Shown piece after piece: positions 1 to 8,962 of a DNA stretch of 64,000 nt. Location: NCBI GenBank assembly GCA_026398895.1, contig JAPLRZ010000044.1, forward strand, positions 122,115 through 186,114, written 5' to 3'. Origin of the DNA: Methylococcales bacterium. Lineage in GTDB: Bacteria > Pseudomonadota > Gammaproteobacteria > Methylococcales > Methylomonadaceae. The notes below the pieces were generated by a model. That model was not told where the DNA came from. It searched no databases and was given only the letters and a program-made list of their open reading frames with translations. The position numbers were made by a program, and so were the translations under genes. Each line of letters opens with the position of its first letter. The first letter of the stretch is position 1.

Positions 1-941
1 TGTACGCGGCTTAATACTTGTGGTGAATGCGTGGTGACAATAAACTGAATATTAGGAAATGTTTTTTGTAAGGCAGGTATAACTTCTCTTTGCCATTGTG
101 GGTGTAGATGGAGTTCTATTTCATCAATTAAGACAATGCCGTTTCTATTTAAAATATCTTCTGATTTTCCTCTATCAGTCCAGCTACCCATAGGATTCAA
201 TAATGAAAAGGCTATATCTGAAATTAATAATAATAAATTTCTTTGCCCTTCTGATAGCTGAGAAAGGCTTAACTCTAAACCATCCCAATCCATTACAATG
301 TTAGTATTCTCTTTTATGTCTTTTGTTCTTAAATTAGAAATACACATATTTGAAATATTTGAACAAAATACTTCAATCGCTTTTCTAATAACATTCAATT
401 TAGGATTAGTGCGAGTAAAATCTTTATTTTCTATAATAATTCTATTTTCTGCATCAACTTCTTCTATAAACCTTTTTTTAAACACATCAAAATCGATTAT
501 AACTAAATGTGGATAACCTTGATGTACAAATTTTTTTTCCCTCTTTGCCGTATACTGAGAGATTGTAAAATTTGGAGTCTCCATAAGTTTTTTTTCAAAT
601 TCAGAAATTTTTCCTTCAATATTTTCTATTTTTTGTATGTCATCTTTCTTTTTAAGAATACTCCATGAGACAGAATATGAGTTACAACTAATATTAACAT
701 TCATGTTAAGTTCATTCGATTCTATATTAATATCATCGTCAAAGAATAATTCACTGGTTATATGTTTTGTTATCCCATGATGCTTATCAAGATTGAGCAA
801 TGATGAGATAATCGCATCCAATATCGCCGTTTTCCCCGACCCATTCAAACCAATAAAAACCGCCAAGTTAGATGCAGGAAATTTTATATCCAGCTCTTTA
901 AAACAACGGAAATTTTTAAGATGTAATTCTTCAATACGCAT
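1..941 (-). CDS. AAA family ATPase (SMC/RecF-like, AAA_21 type), 3' end outside window
   Basis: Reading from an ATG at 941 toward position 1 the frame stays open for 313 codons and leaves the window. The N-terminus MRIEELHLKNFRCFKELDIKF is followed by the Walker A motif GLNGSGKT. Near the window edge is a Walker B segment (GIVLIDEIELHLHP) and a switch-like VTTHSPQVL. This is the standard layout of single-chain AAA_21/AAA_23 ATPases related to RecF/SMC/OLD heads. Such ATPases often act in phage defence or DNA repair, but the C-terminus and the downstream partner gene (for example a TIGR02646/HNH, TOPRIM or RloB-like gene) that would identify the system are not visible. Family assignment is firm; the biological role is open. 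Confidence 0.85.
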   Translation of the reverse strand, partial: MRIEELHLKNFRCFKELDIKFPASNLAVFIGLNGSGKTAILDAIISSLLNLDKHHGITKHITSELFFDDDINIESNELNMNVNISCNSYSVSWSILKKKDDIQKIENIEGKISEFEKKLMETPNFTISQYTAKREKKFVHQGYPHLVIIDFDVFKKRFIEEVDAENRIIIENKDFTRTNPKLNVIRKAIEVFCSNISNMCISNLRTKDIKENTNIVMDWDGLELSLSQLSEGQRNLLLLISDIAFSLLNPMGSWTDRGKSEDILNRNGIVLIDEIELHLHPQWQREVIPALQKTFPNIQFIVTTHSPQVLSRV

Positions 942-1112
942 TTTAATTTAACCTTAGTTTAAAATAAAAACAGCCTTTATCAGGACAAGTCACATAAACG
1001 AATCGCATTGTAAATCAACGCTATCGATATATAAACTATAATCGCAGTGTCTCGATGGTTTAAAGCATTTATCTTGTTTTTCATACTTACATTGCCCCCA
1101 CCTGAGTTGCTT

Positions 1113-2510
1113 TTATAAAACCCCAACCGCTCGCCGTAAATGTAAGCGTGCTAGTGCCACATCAAACTGCGCATTGCTGAAATTATCGTGGCTGGTGAGG
1201 CGTAAATTTTCAGCGGCTAATACTTCGGTGTGGATTGTTAAACCTTGTTGATAGCGGTCGGTGGCGACTTTAAGATTTTCATCGGCTTGGGCGATGGTTT
1301 TTTCAGCAGTTTGTAGGCGTTTTTTGGTTTCTTCAATTTCTAACCATGCTTGTCTAACTTCTAATGCCATAACACTGGTTAAATCATCGCGTTGTTCTTT
1401 AAGGGCAATGGCTTGGCTTTTTAGGGCATCGGTTTTGTGTCCTGTGCTACCGTCAAATAGTTTCCAGTCCATGTTGACTCCTGCTACCCATAATCCTTCG
1501 TGGGCTTGATAGCGGTTTTGTTGGTATTGATAGCCGCCATTGACATTGACTTGTGGCAATCGATTGGCGTTGACACTTTCCGCCTGTTGTTGCAGTGCGT
1601 CAATTTGCGCATTTAATACGGTTAATTCTGGGCGTTGTTTGACAGCGTTTTGGGTTAATTCGTCTAATGTACCAGCGGGTAGCTCAGGTAAACGGTTATC
1701 CAGATTCACTTCTGCGGTTAAATTGCGATCCAGTAAGCGATTGTAAGTCGTTTTGGCATTGTCGAGTTGATGCGCAACTTTGATGAGCTGTTGTTCGGCA
1801 TTAGCAAGTTCAACGCTGGCGGCTAATACGTCATTATTAGCGACGATGCCTTGTTCAAAGCGGTCGTTAACATCTTTACTATCAGCAGTCAGGCTTTCGA
1901 CATGACTACGCACGACTTTGACCGCGCTTTCTGCGCGTAATACGTTGATATAAGCTTCTGCTACCTGCATTTTAAGATTGAGTTCAGTGGTTTCTTCTTG
2001 GTGCTGTGCGGCTTGCAAGCTAGATTCTGCCGCGCCTATATTGTTGCTGATGCGTCCACTGGTGTACACGGGTACGCTAACCATTGCTTGCGCTTTGGCA
2101 CTGCCTGCTTGAGACACCGCAAATTGTGAAGTATCGCCATTAAAAGTAGCTTTGGCGGTAGGCACTGCACTCAATTGGGTGTAGCCCGTACTGACATTGA
2201 GTTCTGGCAGACGTTGACCTTGTGCAGATTGTAGTTGTTGTTCTGAGGCGTTGGTGTCGGCTTTGGCTGATTTAATTTGGTGATTATTGTCCAGCGCGAT
2301 TGTCCAAGCGGCTTCTAGGGTTTCTGCATGACTTGCTGTCGAGATAAATACTAGAGCTAATATACAATAAAGTGATACCGTTCGTGGTGAGCTTGTCGAA
2401 CCACATTCACACTTCGACAGGCTCAGTGCGAACGGTTTTGTAATCATTTTATTAACCATTAGCTCTATTGCCACGCTCAGCACGGCGATTAGTTTACGAT
2501 TGTCCAGCAT
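1113..2510 (-). CDS. TolC-family outer membrane efflux protein with repeat-split signal peptide
   Basis: Outer membrane channel of a tripartite pump; the mature part (from ETLEAAW) shows the two-fold repeated helical OEP domain of TolC. I choose the ATG at 2510 because GGGGA lies about 8 bases upstream; it overlaps the end of the tetR gene by 17 bases. An upstream in-frame ATG at 2549 lacks this support. The signal region is odd: LIAVLSVAI and LALVFISTASHA would join into one normal signal peptide, but a family-A repeat (2355-2464) is inserted in frame between them and adds about 38 codons, including SLSKCECGS. The ATG inside the insert (MITKPF) could now be the working start, leaving a long n-region before the second hydrophobic half. 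With emrA and emrB across the divergent promoter it completes a multidrug efflux set. Confidence 0.88.
   Translation of the reverse strand: MLDNRKLIAVLSVAIELMVNKMITKPFALSLSKCECGSTSSPRTVSLYCILALVFISTASHAETLEAAWTIALDNNHQIKSAKADTNASEQQLQSAQGQRLPELNVSTGYTQLSAVPTAKATFNGDTSQFAVSQAGSAKAQAMVSVPVYTSGRISNNIGAAESSLQAAQHQEETTELNLKMQVAEAYINVLRAESAVKVVRSHVESLTADSKDVNDRFEQGIVANNDVLAASVELANAEQQLIKVAHQLDNAKTTYNRLLDRNLTAEVNLDNRLPELPAGTLDELTQNAVKQRPELTVLNAQIDALQQQAESVNANRLPQVNVNGGYQYQQNRYQAHEGLWVAGVNMDWKLFDGSTGHKTDALKSQAIALKEQRDDLTSVMALEVRQAWLEIEETKKRLQTAEKTIAQADENLKVATDRYQQGLTIHTEVLAAENLRLTSHDNFSNAQFDVALARLHLRRAVGVL
2355..2464. repeat. Family-A palindromic element, copy 1 (inside tolC)
   Basis: A 110 bp imperfect inverted repeat with AGCTAA...TTAGCT ends, inner CCGTTCG/CGAACGG arms, and the stem-loop typical of the family (CTTGTCGAA / TTCGACAGG). 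It interrupts the tolC signal-peptide coding region and is translated through. Confidence 0.9.
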
Positions 2511-3117
2511 ACATAATTCCCCGCAAATAAAAGCGCGTGACGGATTCAATTAAACGTACTTTTTCGGCTTCGGTTGGAGCGGCTTGTATGCCTAATAAAC
2601 ACCGAAAATGTAAATCGCCTTTTAATAAACTAAAAAACGCATCGGCACTAAAGTAAGTATCGGGAATATTGAAGCAACCGCTGGTTTGCAACTTGCGCAA
2701 ATAGCTTTCTAATTGATTTAATGCCAAGCGTGGTCCGTTGTCATAAACCAGTTGTCCTAATTCAGGAAATGCGTGGATTTCAGCAATCACCAATCGATAA
2801 ATGGCTAAGCCGTCAGGCGAATACATCAATTCGACAGCCGAGGCGGCAATTTTTTGTAAGGTTTGCTCGGCATCATCCTCTTCTGATAATGTTTGGGTCA
2901 TGGCTTGTAATAACGAAGTACATAATTCCGCCACAACTGCTGCCAGTAATTGCGGCTTGCCTGTGAAGTGGTTATATAACGTGGCTTTGGAAACGGGCGC
3001 GGCAGCGGCAATTTTTTCCATGCTGACACTACGATAATTATGGGTTAAAAATAGGCGCGTAGCCGCTTGGACAATGGCTTGCCGTTTGGCACTAGGACTT
3101 TCAATCGATTCAGTCAT
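2494..3117 (-). CDS. TetR/AcrR family transcriptional repressor of the efflux operon
   Basis: 207 residues. The N-terminal helix-turn-helix is typical (AIVQAATRLFLTHNYRSVSMEKIAA, then SKATLYNHFTGKPQLL), and the C-terminal half resembles the AefR-like TetR_C group. It is transcribed with tolC and divergently from emrA/emrB. A perfect palindrome lies between the two start codons and is the expected operator, so the likely role is local repression of both arms, relieved by a hydrophobic ligand. The ligand cannot be read from the sequence. Confidence 0.88.
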   Translation of the reverse strand: MTESIESPSAKRQAIVQAATRLFLTHNYRSVSMEKIAAAAPVSKATLYNHFTGKPQLLAAVVAELCTSLLQAMTQTLSEEDDAEQTLQKIAASAVELMYSPDGLAIYRLVIAEIHAFPELGQLVYDNGPRLALNQLESYLRKLQTSGCFNIPDTYFSADAFFSLLKGDLHFRCLLGIQAAPTEAEKVRLIESVTRFYLRGIMYAGQS

Positions 3118-3157
3118 TTTTGAAACAACACTTGCTAACAGGGAAGAATGGTTTAGA

Positions 3158-3180
3158 ATAAACTAAACAGTTTAGTTTAT
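3158..3180. promoter_or_regulatory. Probable TetR operator
   Basis: A 23 bp perfect palindrome with 11-base arms (ATAAACTAAAC) around a central A, 10 bases upstream of emrA and 40 bases upstream of the tetR start. Its position between divergent genes and its size fit a TetR-dimer site. Confidence 0.7.
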
Positions 3181-3190
3181 CAAGGTCATT

Positions 3191-4213
3191 ATGAAGCGTT
3201 TTTTTACAGGATTTTTCGTCTTACTTATTGTGGGTGGGATAGCGTTTTTTTTGTTTCGTTGGATAATGGAGCGGCAGAACTATGAAAGCACCGATAATGC
3301 GTATTTAAAAAGTAATAGCGTGTTAATTACTCCGCAAGTGGAGGGACGTATTACCCAATTGCTGATTGAGGATAATCAAGCCGTCAAACAAGGCGAGCTG
3401 TTAGCAGTGATTGATGACCGCGATTATCAAGCTAAACTTGCACAAGCCGAAGCGAAAGTCGCTGAATCACTCGCTCATATTCAACAGCTACGCGCCAATA
3501 AAACCACCCAAAAATCTCATATTGCCAGTGCAGGCGCGGCAGTATCAGCCGTTGAAGCGAAACGTCAACAAATTAACCAAGACTTACGGCGATTTAACAC
3601 GCTGATTGAACGCGGTTCTGCACCGCGTCAATCGTTAGACAAAATACAATCAGAATCCAAACAAGCCGAAGCCGAATTACGCGGTTCACAAGCCGCAGTA
3701 AGTGCGCAACAAAACCAATTAAGTAGTTTTGACAGTGAAATTGCCGAAACCGAAGCCCAAGTTAAACAAGCACAAGCGCAAGTTGAATTGGCAAAACTCG
3801 ATGTAGAACACACGAAAATTGTCGCGCCATTTGATGGAGTGATTGGACATCGTGGCGTGCAAATCGGTTCTCATGTTCAGACGGGTATGGCATTAGCATA
3901 TTTACTGGAAACCAAAAAAATATGGGTGGAAGCCAATTTTAAGGAAACTCAATTGCAGCACATGAAAATCGATCAGCCTGTTGAAATTCATATCGATGCT
4001 TATCCTGATAAAACCTTTACGGGCAAAGTAGCCAGTTTTTCCCCTGCCAGCGGTTCAGAATTTAGTATTTTACCGCCTGAAAATGCCACAGGAAACTTCA
4101 CCAAAATCGTGCGTCGTGTGCCTGTGAAAATCGTTTTTGATGACAATACCGATATTGCATTATTAAAATCTGGCCTGTCCGTCACTGTGAAAGTGCGTGT
4201 TAAAAGTTCATGA
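3191..4213 (+). CDS. emrA: HlyD/EmrA-type membrane fusion protein
   Basis: 340 residues. One N-terminal membrane anchor (FFVLLIVGGIAFFLF) is followed by a biotinyl-lipoyl half (VEGRITQLLIEDNQAVKQGELLAVID), a long alpha-helical hairpin rich in Q/A/E, the second lipoyl half (APFDGVIGHRGVQIGSHVQTG) and a beta-barrel domain. It is the periplasmic adaptor linking EmrB to TolC. Its stop overlaps the emrB start by four bases (ATGA), indicating translational coupling. Transcription should start just upstream, under the TetR palindrome. Confidence 0.92.
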   Translation: MKRFFTGFFVLLIVGGIAFFLFRWIMERQNYESTDNAYLKSNSVLITPQVEGRITQLLIEDNQAVKQGELLAVIDDRDYQAKLAQAEAKVAESLAHIQQLRANKTTQKSHIASAGAAVSAVEAKRQQINQDLRRFNTLIERGSAPRQSLDKIQSESKQAEAELRGSQAAVSAQQNQLSSFDSEIAETEAQVKQAQAQVELAKLDVEHTKIVAPFDGVIGHRGVQIGSHVQTGMALAYLLETKKIWVEANFKETQLQHMKIDQPVEIHIDAYPDKTFTGKVASFSPASGSEFSILPPENATGNFTKIVRRVPVKIVFDDNTDIALLKSGLSVTVKVRVKSS

Positions 4214-5769
4214 CACAGACAGATGAAAAACCGCTCACCACTGGGCAATGGATAGGTTTTTTCAGCATGGCAGTGGGCGTATTCATGGCGGTGTTGGATA
4301 TTCAAATTGTCGCCAGTTCATTACAAGAAATTCAAGCGGGCTTATCAGCTACCCAAGATGAAATTGCGTGGGTGCAAACCTCGTATTTAATTGCCGAAGT
4401 CATTGTTATTCCTTTGTCAGGTTGGCTAGGACGGGTATTTTCTACGCGCTATTTGTACGTTATCTCAGCGGGTGGTTTTACCCTAGCGAGTTTAGCGTGT
4501 GCGTTTGCGTGGAATTTACCGTCGATGATTGTGTTTCGTTGTATTCAGGGTTTTATGGGTGGTGCGATGATTCCCATGACGTTCACGATTATTTTTATTT
4601 TATTTCCGCCACGTTTGCAACCAACGATGGGCATTGTATTAGGCTTAATTGTCACTATGGCACCGACTATCGGCCCTGTGTTAGGCGGCTATTTAACTGA
4701 TTCTTATAGTTGGCATCTATTATTTTTAATCAATTTTGTGCCTGGAATGTTAGTGTGCTTTTTTGTGTGGAAATTTCTCGACATCGACAAACCCGATTGG
4801 GCATTACTGCAAAAAATCGATTTTATCGGTATTGGATTAATTGCGATTTTTTTGGGCTGTATGCAGTTTGTCCTTGAAGAAGGCGCGAAAGACCAATGGT
4901 TTGAAGATGATTTAATCTTATTCTTAACCATTGTCGCAACACTTAGCGGCGTAACTATGTTGTGGTGGGAATTAAAAAACCCCCATCCGATTATTGATTT
5001 ATACGCTTTTAAAAATCTAAATTTTGCGGTCGGTTGCGGTTATAGTTTTGTGTTAGGCGTGGGTTTATACACCATTATTTATTTAACCCCTGTGTATTTA
5101 GCCAGTGTTAAAGGTTTAAACAGCTTGCAAATTGGGCAATACTTGATGGTCGTCGGATTATTTCAACTGCTATCTGCCTTTGTTGCTGGGGGCTTAGAAA
5201 AGAAACTAGATTTGCGCGTCATGCTAGGGCTAGGCATGGGATTATTTGCCTTAGGATCATGGTTAAACGGACAACTGACTGCCGAATCAGGCTATTGGGA
5301 GTTTTTTCTACCCCAAGCGATACGCGGCGGTGCTTTAATGCTGTGTTTTTTACCGATTAATACCCTGACATTAGGATTACTGCCCGTTGAGGAAGTCAAA
5401 AACGCCAGCGGTTTATACAATTTAATGCGTAATCTAGGGGGGGCGATTGGTTTAGCCGTCGCTAACACCTCAATGTTATCTCTCAACAAAACCCATTATG
5501 CCACGCTACGCGAATCAGTGACTGCCACCGATGCACCCGTACAAGAATTATTAATGGGCTTAAGGCACACCATGACTAATGCCTTAATTGCCGATCCCAC
5601 GACTGCCGCTTTAAAACAACTCAATACGCTAGCGTGGCGCGAAGCGGAAGTCATGACTTTCAATAATTTATTTCAAACCATCTCCTTTATCTTTTTAGCT
5701 GCCTTATGTGTCGCGCCGTTTTTGAAAAAAGTTGATGCTAAAAAAGCCGCTGAGTTACCGATGGATTAA
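4210..5769 (+). CDS. emrB: DHA2-family (14-TM) MFS drug exporter
   Basis: 519 residues with about 14 hydrophobic segments, the DHA2 architecture of EmrB/QacA. Recognisable motifs are GWLGRVFSTRYLY (motif A-like, loop 2-3) and GLIVTMAPTIGPVLGGYLT (motif C of exporters). It exports hydrophobic toxicants through EmrA-TolC using proton motive force. It is the last gene of the emrAB unit; a strong hairpin starts within its stop codon region. Confidence 0.92.
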   Translation: MTQTDEKPLTTGQWIGFFSMAVGVFMAVLDIQIVASSLQEIQAGLSATQDEIAWVQTSYLIAEVIVIPLSGWLGRVFSTRYLYVISAGGFTLASLACAFAWNLPSMIVFRCIQGFMGGAMIPMTFTIIFILFPPRLQPTMGIVLGLIVTMAPTIGPVLGGYLTDSYSWHLLFLINFVPGMLVCFFVWKFLDIDKPDWALLQKIDFIGIGLIAIFLGCMQFVLEEGAKDQWFEDDLILFLTIVATLSGVTMLWWELKNPHPIIDLYAFKNLNFAVGCGYSFVLGVGLYTIIYLTPVYLASVKGLNSLQIGQYLMVVGLFQLLSAFVAGGLEKKLDLRVMLGLGMGLFALGSWLNGQLTAESGYWEFFLPQAIRGGALMLCFLPINTLTLGLLPVEEVKNASGLYNLMRNLGGAIGLAVANTSMLSLNKTHYATLRESVTATDAPVQELLMGLRHTMTNALIADPTTAALKQLNTLAWREAEVMTFNNLFQTISFIFLAALCVAPFLKKVDAKKAAELPMD

Positions 5770-5799
5770 GTAGGTGCGAATGAATTCGCACCTACTTAA
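5766..5799 (+). terminator. Hairpin after emrB
   Basis: A 15 bp perfect stem (TTAAGTAGGTGCGAA) with a TGAA loop, starting at the emrB stop codon. There is no long T-run behind it, so termination could be bidirectional or partly factor-dependent. Confidence 0.6.
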
Positions 5800-5819
5800 C
5801 GAGAAGAGATTACTGCAAT

Positions 5820-7085
5820 TTAGCGGATATCGTGACGCTCATAATCTTCATGATCGTGCTGATGATGTTGGTTTTTACATTGCCCAAACGGACTGCTGAC
5901 CTTGCCCGCATTAATTGAGGCATTGCGAGCATCAACCCCTGTATCAGCAAAGTCTGTGAACAAACCGTCCACACCAAAATCAAAATAATAGGTCATTTCT
6001 TGTTTAGGGTCGCTGAAACCATAACCACTGGCATCGTTGCGGAAAGTCCATGTGTGAACTAACAGGTCTTTATCGTGAGCCATTTCTAACACACCTGTGC
6101 TGCCATCAACGCGGCGGTCATTGATAGTGAGTTTGCCGTCACCATTGCGGTCAACGCCGTCGTCTACAGTTTTTACCAAATAAGGTTTCCAAGGACCAAT
6201 CGCATCGGCGTAGGATTTAACAAACTCCAAACCTTCTTCGGTCAGTAAGTCTGCGAAAGTGCGGGTATCGCCAGCAACTACCAAGTCGTAAGGTTGTTTG
6301 TATGGAGCGACTAATGACATTGAACCGTCAGCATTAACATCATCCGCATCAATTAATTGCACCAGTTGAATGTCGGTTTTTACGCTCAAATACTTCAGAT
6401 TACTGACTTCAAATGACTGAATAAATACAGGCGCACAAGCCGTGTTTCCATAAGCGTCATGCAATTTTTTCAGCAGTTTATTTTCAAAAAAATTCAGCCC
6501 AAACAATGGCTTATTGTTAGTATCTTCTACGGTTGCGTGATAAGTAGAGTGTTTTATTTCGGGATAAATACCGATAGTCCGTCCAGTTTGTTTGCTTTTA
6601 CTTTTAGCTAAAGCAATCACTTCATCCAGAGTCGGTATTTCAAAAAGACCGTTATATTGTTGATCGCGCTTGGCATTAGATTGAATTGCGTGCAACGTTT
6701 TGATTTCTTTTAGGGTGAAATCAGTGGCGAACCAATCGTTGTATTCAACACCATCGACCATGCGTTTAGTTTTGCGGCTTGCAAATTCTGGGTGATTAGA
6801 TACGTCAGTCGTTCCGCCTATCATCGGCTCGTGGCGAGCAATCATATAACCGTCTTTAGTCAACACTAAATCGGGTTCGATAAAATCAACACCCAATTCA
6901 ATAGCCAAGGTATAACCTTGAATAGTGTGTTCAGGGCGATAACCAGCCGTGCCACGATGACCGATAACAATAGGTCTGGTATTTGAATGCTCAGCGTAGG
7001 AAGCTGCCTGTACAGCGTTTTGTACACCGAGAATAGCAAACGTCGCCGCTGCCAAGACGGTTAATTTGCAAACTTTAGTTAACAT
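5820..7085 (-). CDS. glpQ: Periplasmic glycerophosphodiester phosphodiesterase with His-rich tail
   Basis: 421 residues with an N-terminal signal peptide (cleavage near VQAAS). The GDPD TIM barrel begins with PIVIGHRGTAGYRPEHTIQG, carrying the catalytic His/Arg and Glu, then GVDFIEPDLVLTKDGYMIARHEP with the metal-binding Glu/Asp and second catalytic His. It hydrolyses glycerophosphodiesters to glycerol-3-phosphate and an alcohol. An EF-hand-like loop (DRNGDGKLTIND) sits in the middle, and the C-terminus is a His/Asp-rich tail (KNQHHQHDHEDYERHD). It lies downstream of phoD on the same strand, which suggests a phosphate-scavenging pair. Confidence 0.88.
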   Translation of the reverse strand: MLTKVCKLTVLAAATFAILGVQNAVQAASYAEHSNTRPIVIGHRGTAGYRPEHTIQGYTLAIELGVDFIEPDLVLTKDGYMIARHEPMIGGTTDVSNHPEFASRKTKRMVDGVEYNDWFATDFTLKEIKTLHAIQSNAKRDQQYNGLFEIPTLDEVIALAKSKSKQTGRTIGIYPEIKHSTYHATVEDTNNKPLFGLNFFENKLLKKLHDAYGNTACAPVFIQSFEVSNLKYLSVKTDIQLVQLIDADDVNADGSMSLVAPYKQPYDLVVAGDTRTFADLLTEEGLEFVKSYADAIGPWKPYLVKTVDDGVDRNGDGKLTINDRRVDGSTGVLEMAHDKDLLVHTWTFRNDASGYGFSDPKQEMTYYFDFGVDGLFTDFADTGVDARNASINAGKVSSPFGQCKNQHHQHDHEDYERHDIR

Positions 7086-7125
7086 GATACGTCCTCATAA
7101 AATAGTTAGATTGTTGTGAGTGGGA

Positions 7126-7155
7126 GTTGCCAGACGGCAGACACCGTCTGGCAAC
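7126..7155. terminator. Intergenic hairpin between phoD and glpQ
   Basis: A 12 bp perfect stem (GTTGCCAGACGG / CCGTCTGGCAAC) with a six-base loop, followed on the + strand by TTTT. For the minus-strand phoD-glpQ transcript it lacks a U-tail, so it may instead stabilise the upstream mRNA or attenuate. Confidence 0.4.
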
Positions 7156-7160
7156 TTTTA

Positions 7161-8753
7161 TTAATCGCGGTCGTGTTCGTGTCCTGATTCATCGGGTAGC
7201 GTTTTGCTGAACACGCTAGCACCGTTGATGTCTTTCATATCGACGGTCAATGCACGGCTTTTTTTATCGATATTGACTTCACCGAAAAATTGCAAGCCAG
7301 CGTAAGGCGACAGATTGACCTGCCCTGCGGGTGGTGCTTTGCTAAATACCACTTGTGGACCAAAAGTAGCGTCAGTGGTGTTAGGCCCGAATGAACCTGC
7401 ATTTAAAGGACCTGCTACAAATTCCCAAAACGGGGCGAAGTCCTTAGTTTGAGCTTTGGCAGGATCATAATAGTGAGCTGCTGCGTAATGCACATCGGCA
7501 GTCAACCAAACGAGGTTATCGATATGCTCATGTTTGATGAATTTCAGCAATTTGGCAATTTCCAGTTCACGACCAACGGCAACACCGTTATCACCATTGG
7601 CAACCGCTTCCCAACGCGCTTTACCTTGAGCATCCGTACCATCACCAATATTCAGACCGATAGGCATATCGGCAGAAATAACTTTCCATGTTGCATCAGA
7701 ATTTTTCAGCTCATTCTGCAACCAAGCCACTTGGGTTTCACCAAGAAATGCAGTTTCAGCACTCTCCTGAGTTTGCAGATTGGCGGTATTAGGACCACGA
7801 TAGCTACGCATATCCAGTACAAATACGTCTAGCAATTTACCGTAGGATATTTTCCGATACACACGTTCAGATTCCTCAGCATCGTGTGGGCGTAGCGGGG
7901 CAAATTCATGGAAAGCTTTAGTGGCGTGAGCGATTAGTAGTGGTACATCTTTAACCGTGTAGCGGCTGTCTTTGCTCAAATCTTTAGAATCCGACCAGTT
8001 ATTGACCACTTCATGATCGTCCCATTGCCAGATTTGTGGTACTTCGGCATTGAAACGGCGTAGATTTTTGTCGAGTAGATTGTATTTGTAGCGACCGCGA
8101 AACTCGTTTAAGGTTTCAGCAACTTTACTGACTTCTGGCGTAACCAGATTCGTCCAAATTTGACCATTCTCAGCGGTTACTGTCGGTAAAATAGGACCGT
8201 CAGAATAAATATTGTCACCGCTTTGAATAAAAAATTGTGGTTCAACTTTACGCATAGACTCATAGATTTTCATACCCCCAAAAGCTTCGTTGATACCCCA
8301 ACCTTGACCAGCGGTATCTCCACCCCAAACGAAGCGAATGTCATCATGTTTGCCTACTGTACGAAAATGCCCAGTGACAGGATCGCTTTTGCTTCGAGCA
8401 TTGGTAAGACCCTCAAACCAAACTTTAAGGTAAACGTCTTTGCCTTCGGGAAGATCAACTAAATCCTGACGGGCAGTAAAGTCAGTTTCTGCCATTGCGT
8501 AAGGGCCGCGAATCGTGCGGGCATCAGTAAACTTCTCGTTGAAAGCATATTCCACCATCATGCGAGAAGGACGGTCAGCACGACTCCAGATAACAGCACG
8601 ACCCTTTGCCATATCACCGATTTGAATGCCTTGTTCCATTAGTGGCACATCACTCGCGTGGGTGGTGTTCATTGAAAACAGTAGCGGTAATACAGCGATT
8701 GCCACCGTCAGAGCAGCGGGGCGTGGAAAATAGCGTGGTTTTTTACAGTACAT
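7161..8753 (-). CDS. phoD: PhoD-family alkaline phosphatase/phosphodiesterase
   Basis: 530 residues with an N-terminal export signal (PAALTVAIAVLPLLFSMNTTHAS). The N-terminal Fn3-like PhoD_N domain is followed by the metallophosphatase core: RFVWGGDTAG, QSGDNIYSDGP, IWQWDDHEVVNNW, VFVLDMRSYRG and LVWLTADVHYAAAHYYDP supply the conserved Asp/Asn/His metal ligands. PhoD enzymes are Ca/Fe-dependent and cleave phosphomonoesters and diesters outside the cytoplasm. The tail is again acidic and His-containing (DESGHEHDRD), like the neighbouring GlpQ. Confidence 0.88.
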   Translation of the reverse strand: MYCKKPRYFPRPAALTVAIAVLPLLFSMNTTHASDVPLMEQGIQIGDMAKGRAVIWSRADRPSRMMVEYAFNEKFTDARTIRGPYAMAETDFTARQDLVDLPEGKDVYLKVWFEGLTNARSKSDPVTGHFRTVGKHDDIRFVWGGDTAGQGWGINEAFGGMKIYESMRKVEPQFFIQSGDNIYSDGPILPTVTAENGQIWTNLVTPEVSKVAETLNEFRGRYKYNLLDKNLRRFNAEVPQIWQWDDHEVVNNWSDSKDLSKDSRYTVKDVPLLIAHATKAFHEFAPLRPHDAEESERVYRKISYGKLLDVFVLDMRSYRGPNTANLQTQESAETAFLGETQVAWLQNELKNSDATWKVISADMPIGLNIGDGTDAQGKARWEAVANGDNGVAVGRELEIAKLLKFIKHEHIDNLVWLTADVHYAAAHYYDPAKAQTKDFAPFWEFVAGPLNAGSFGPNTTDATFGPQVVFSKAPPAGQVNLSPYAGLQFFGEVNIDKKSRALTVDMKDINGASVFSKTLPDESGHEHDRD

Positions 8754-8788
8754 GGCAATAATTCCTAAGCTAAGTTGACGAGAGTTAA

Positions 8789-8812
8789 ATTATAAGCAGG
8801 GGTAGATGACAG
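8789..8812 (-). promoter_or_regulatory. phoD: Possible phoD promoter with partial Pho-box half-site
   Basis: Upstream of phoD on the minus strand is an exact TATAAT at 8794-8789. One perfect Pho-box half-site (CTGTCAT) lies just upstream at 8812-8806. The second half-site expected after a 4-base spacer is poor, so PhoB control is only suggested. Confidence 0.3.
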
Positions 8813-8962
8813 TATTATTAAGTTGCTAGGATTTTCGCTGACAATCTAATACATATTTACCCAGTTAAATTTGAATCAAACAAAACAACTTGTCTCAGTT
8901 ACGCTAAAATACCACCCCATTAACGGCTTAATGATTAAGCGTAGGCAACACAGGAATATCCA

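Noticed and set aside
298..516. Plus-strand open frame of 72 codons
   Set aside because: It lies antisense within the AAA ATPase frame, which has clear motifs on the other strand.
8795..8812. Full Pho box upstream of phoD
   Set aside because: Only one half-site matches; the second half is poor, so it is listed only as a weak promoter feature.
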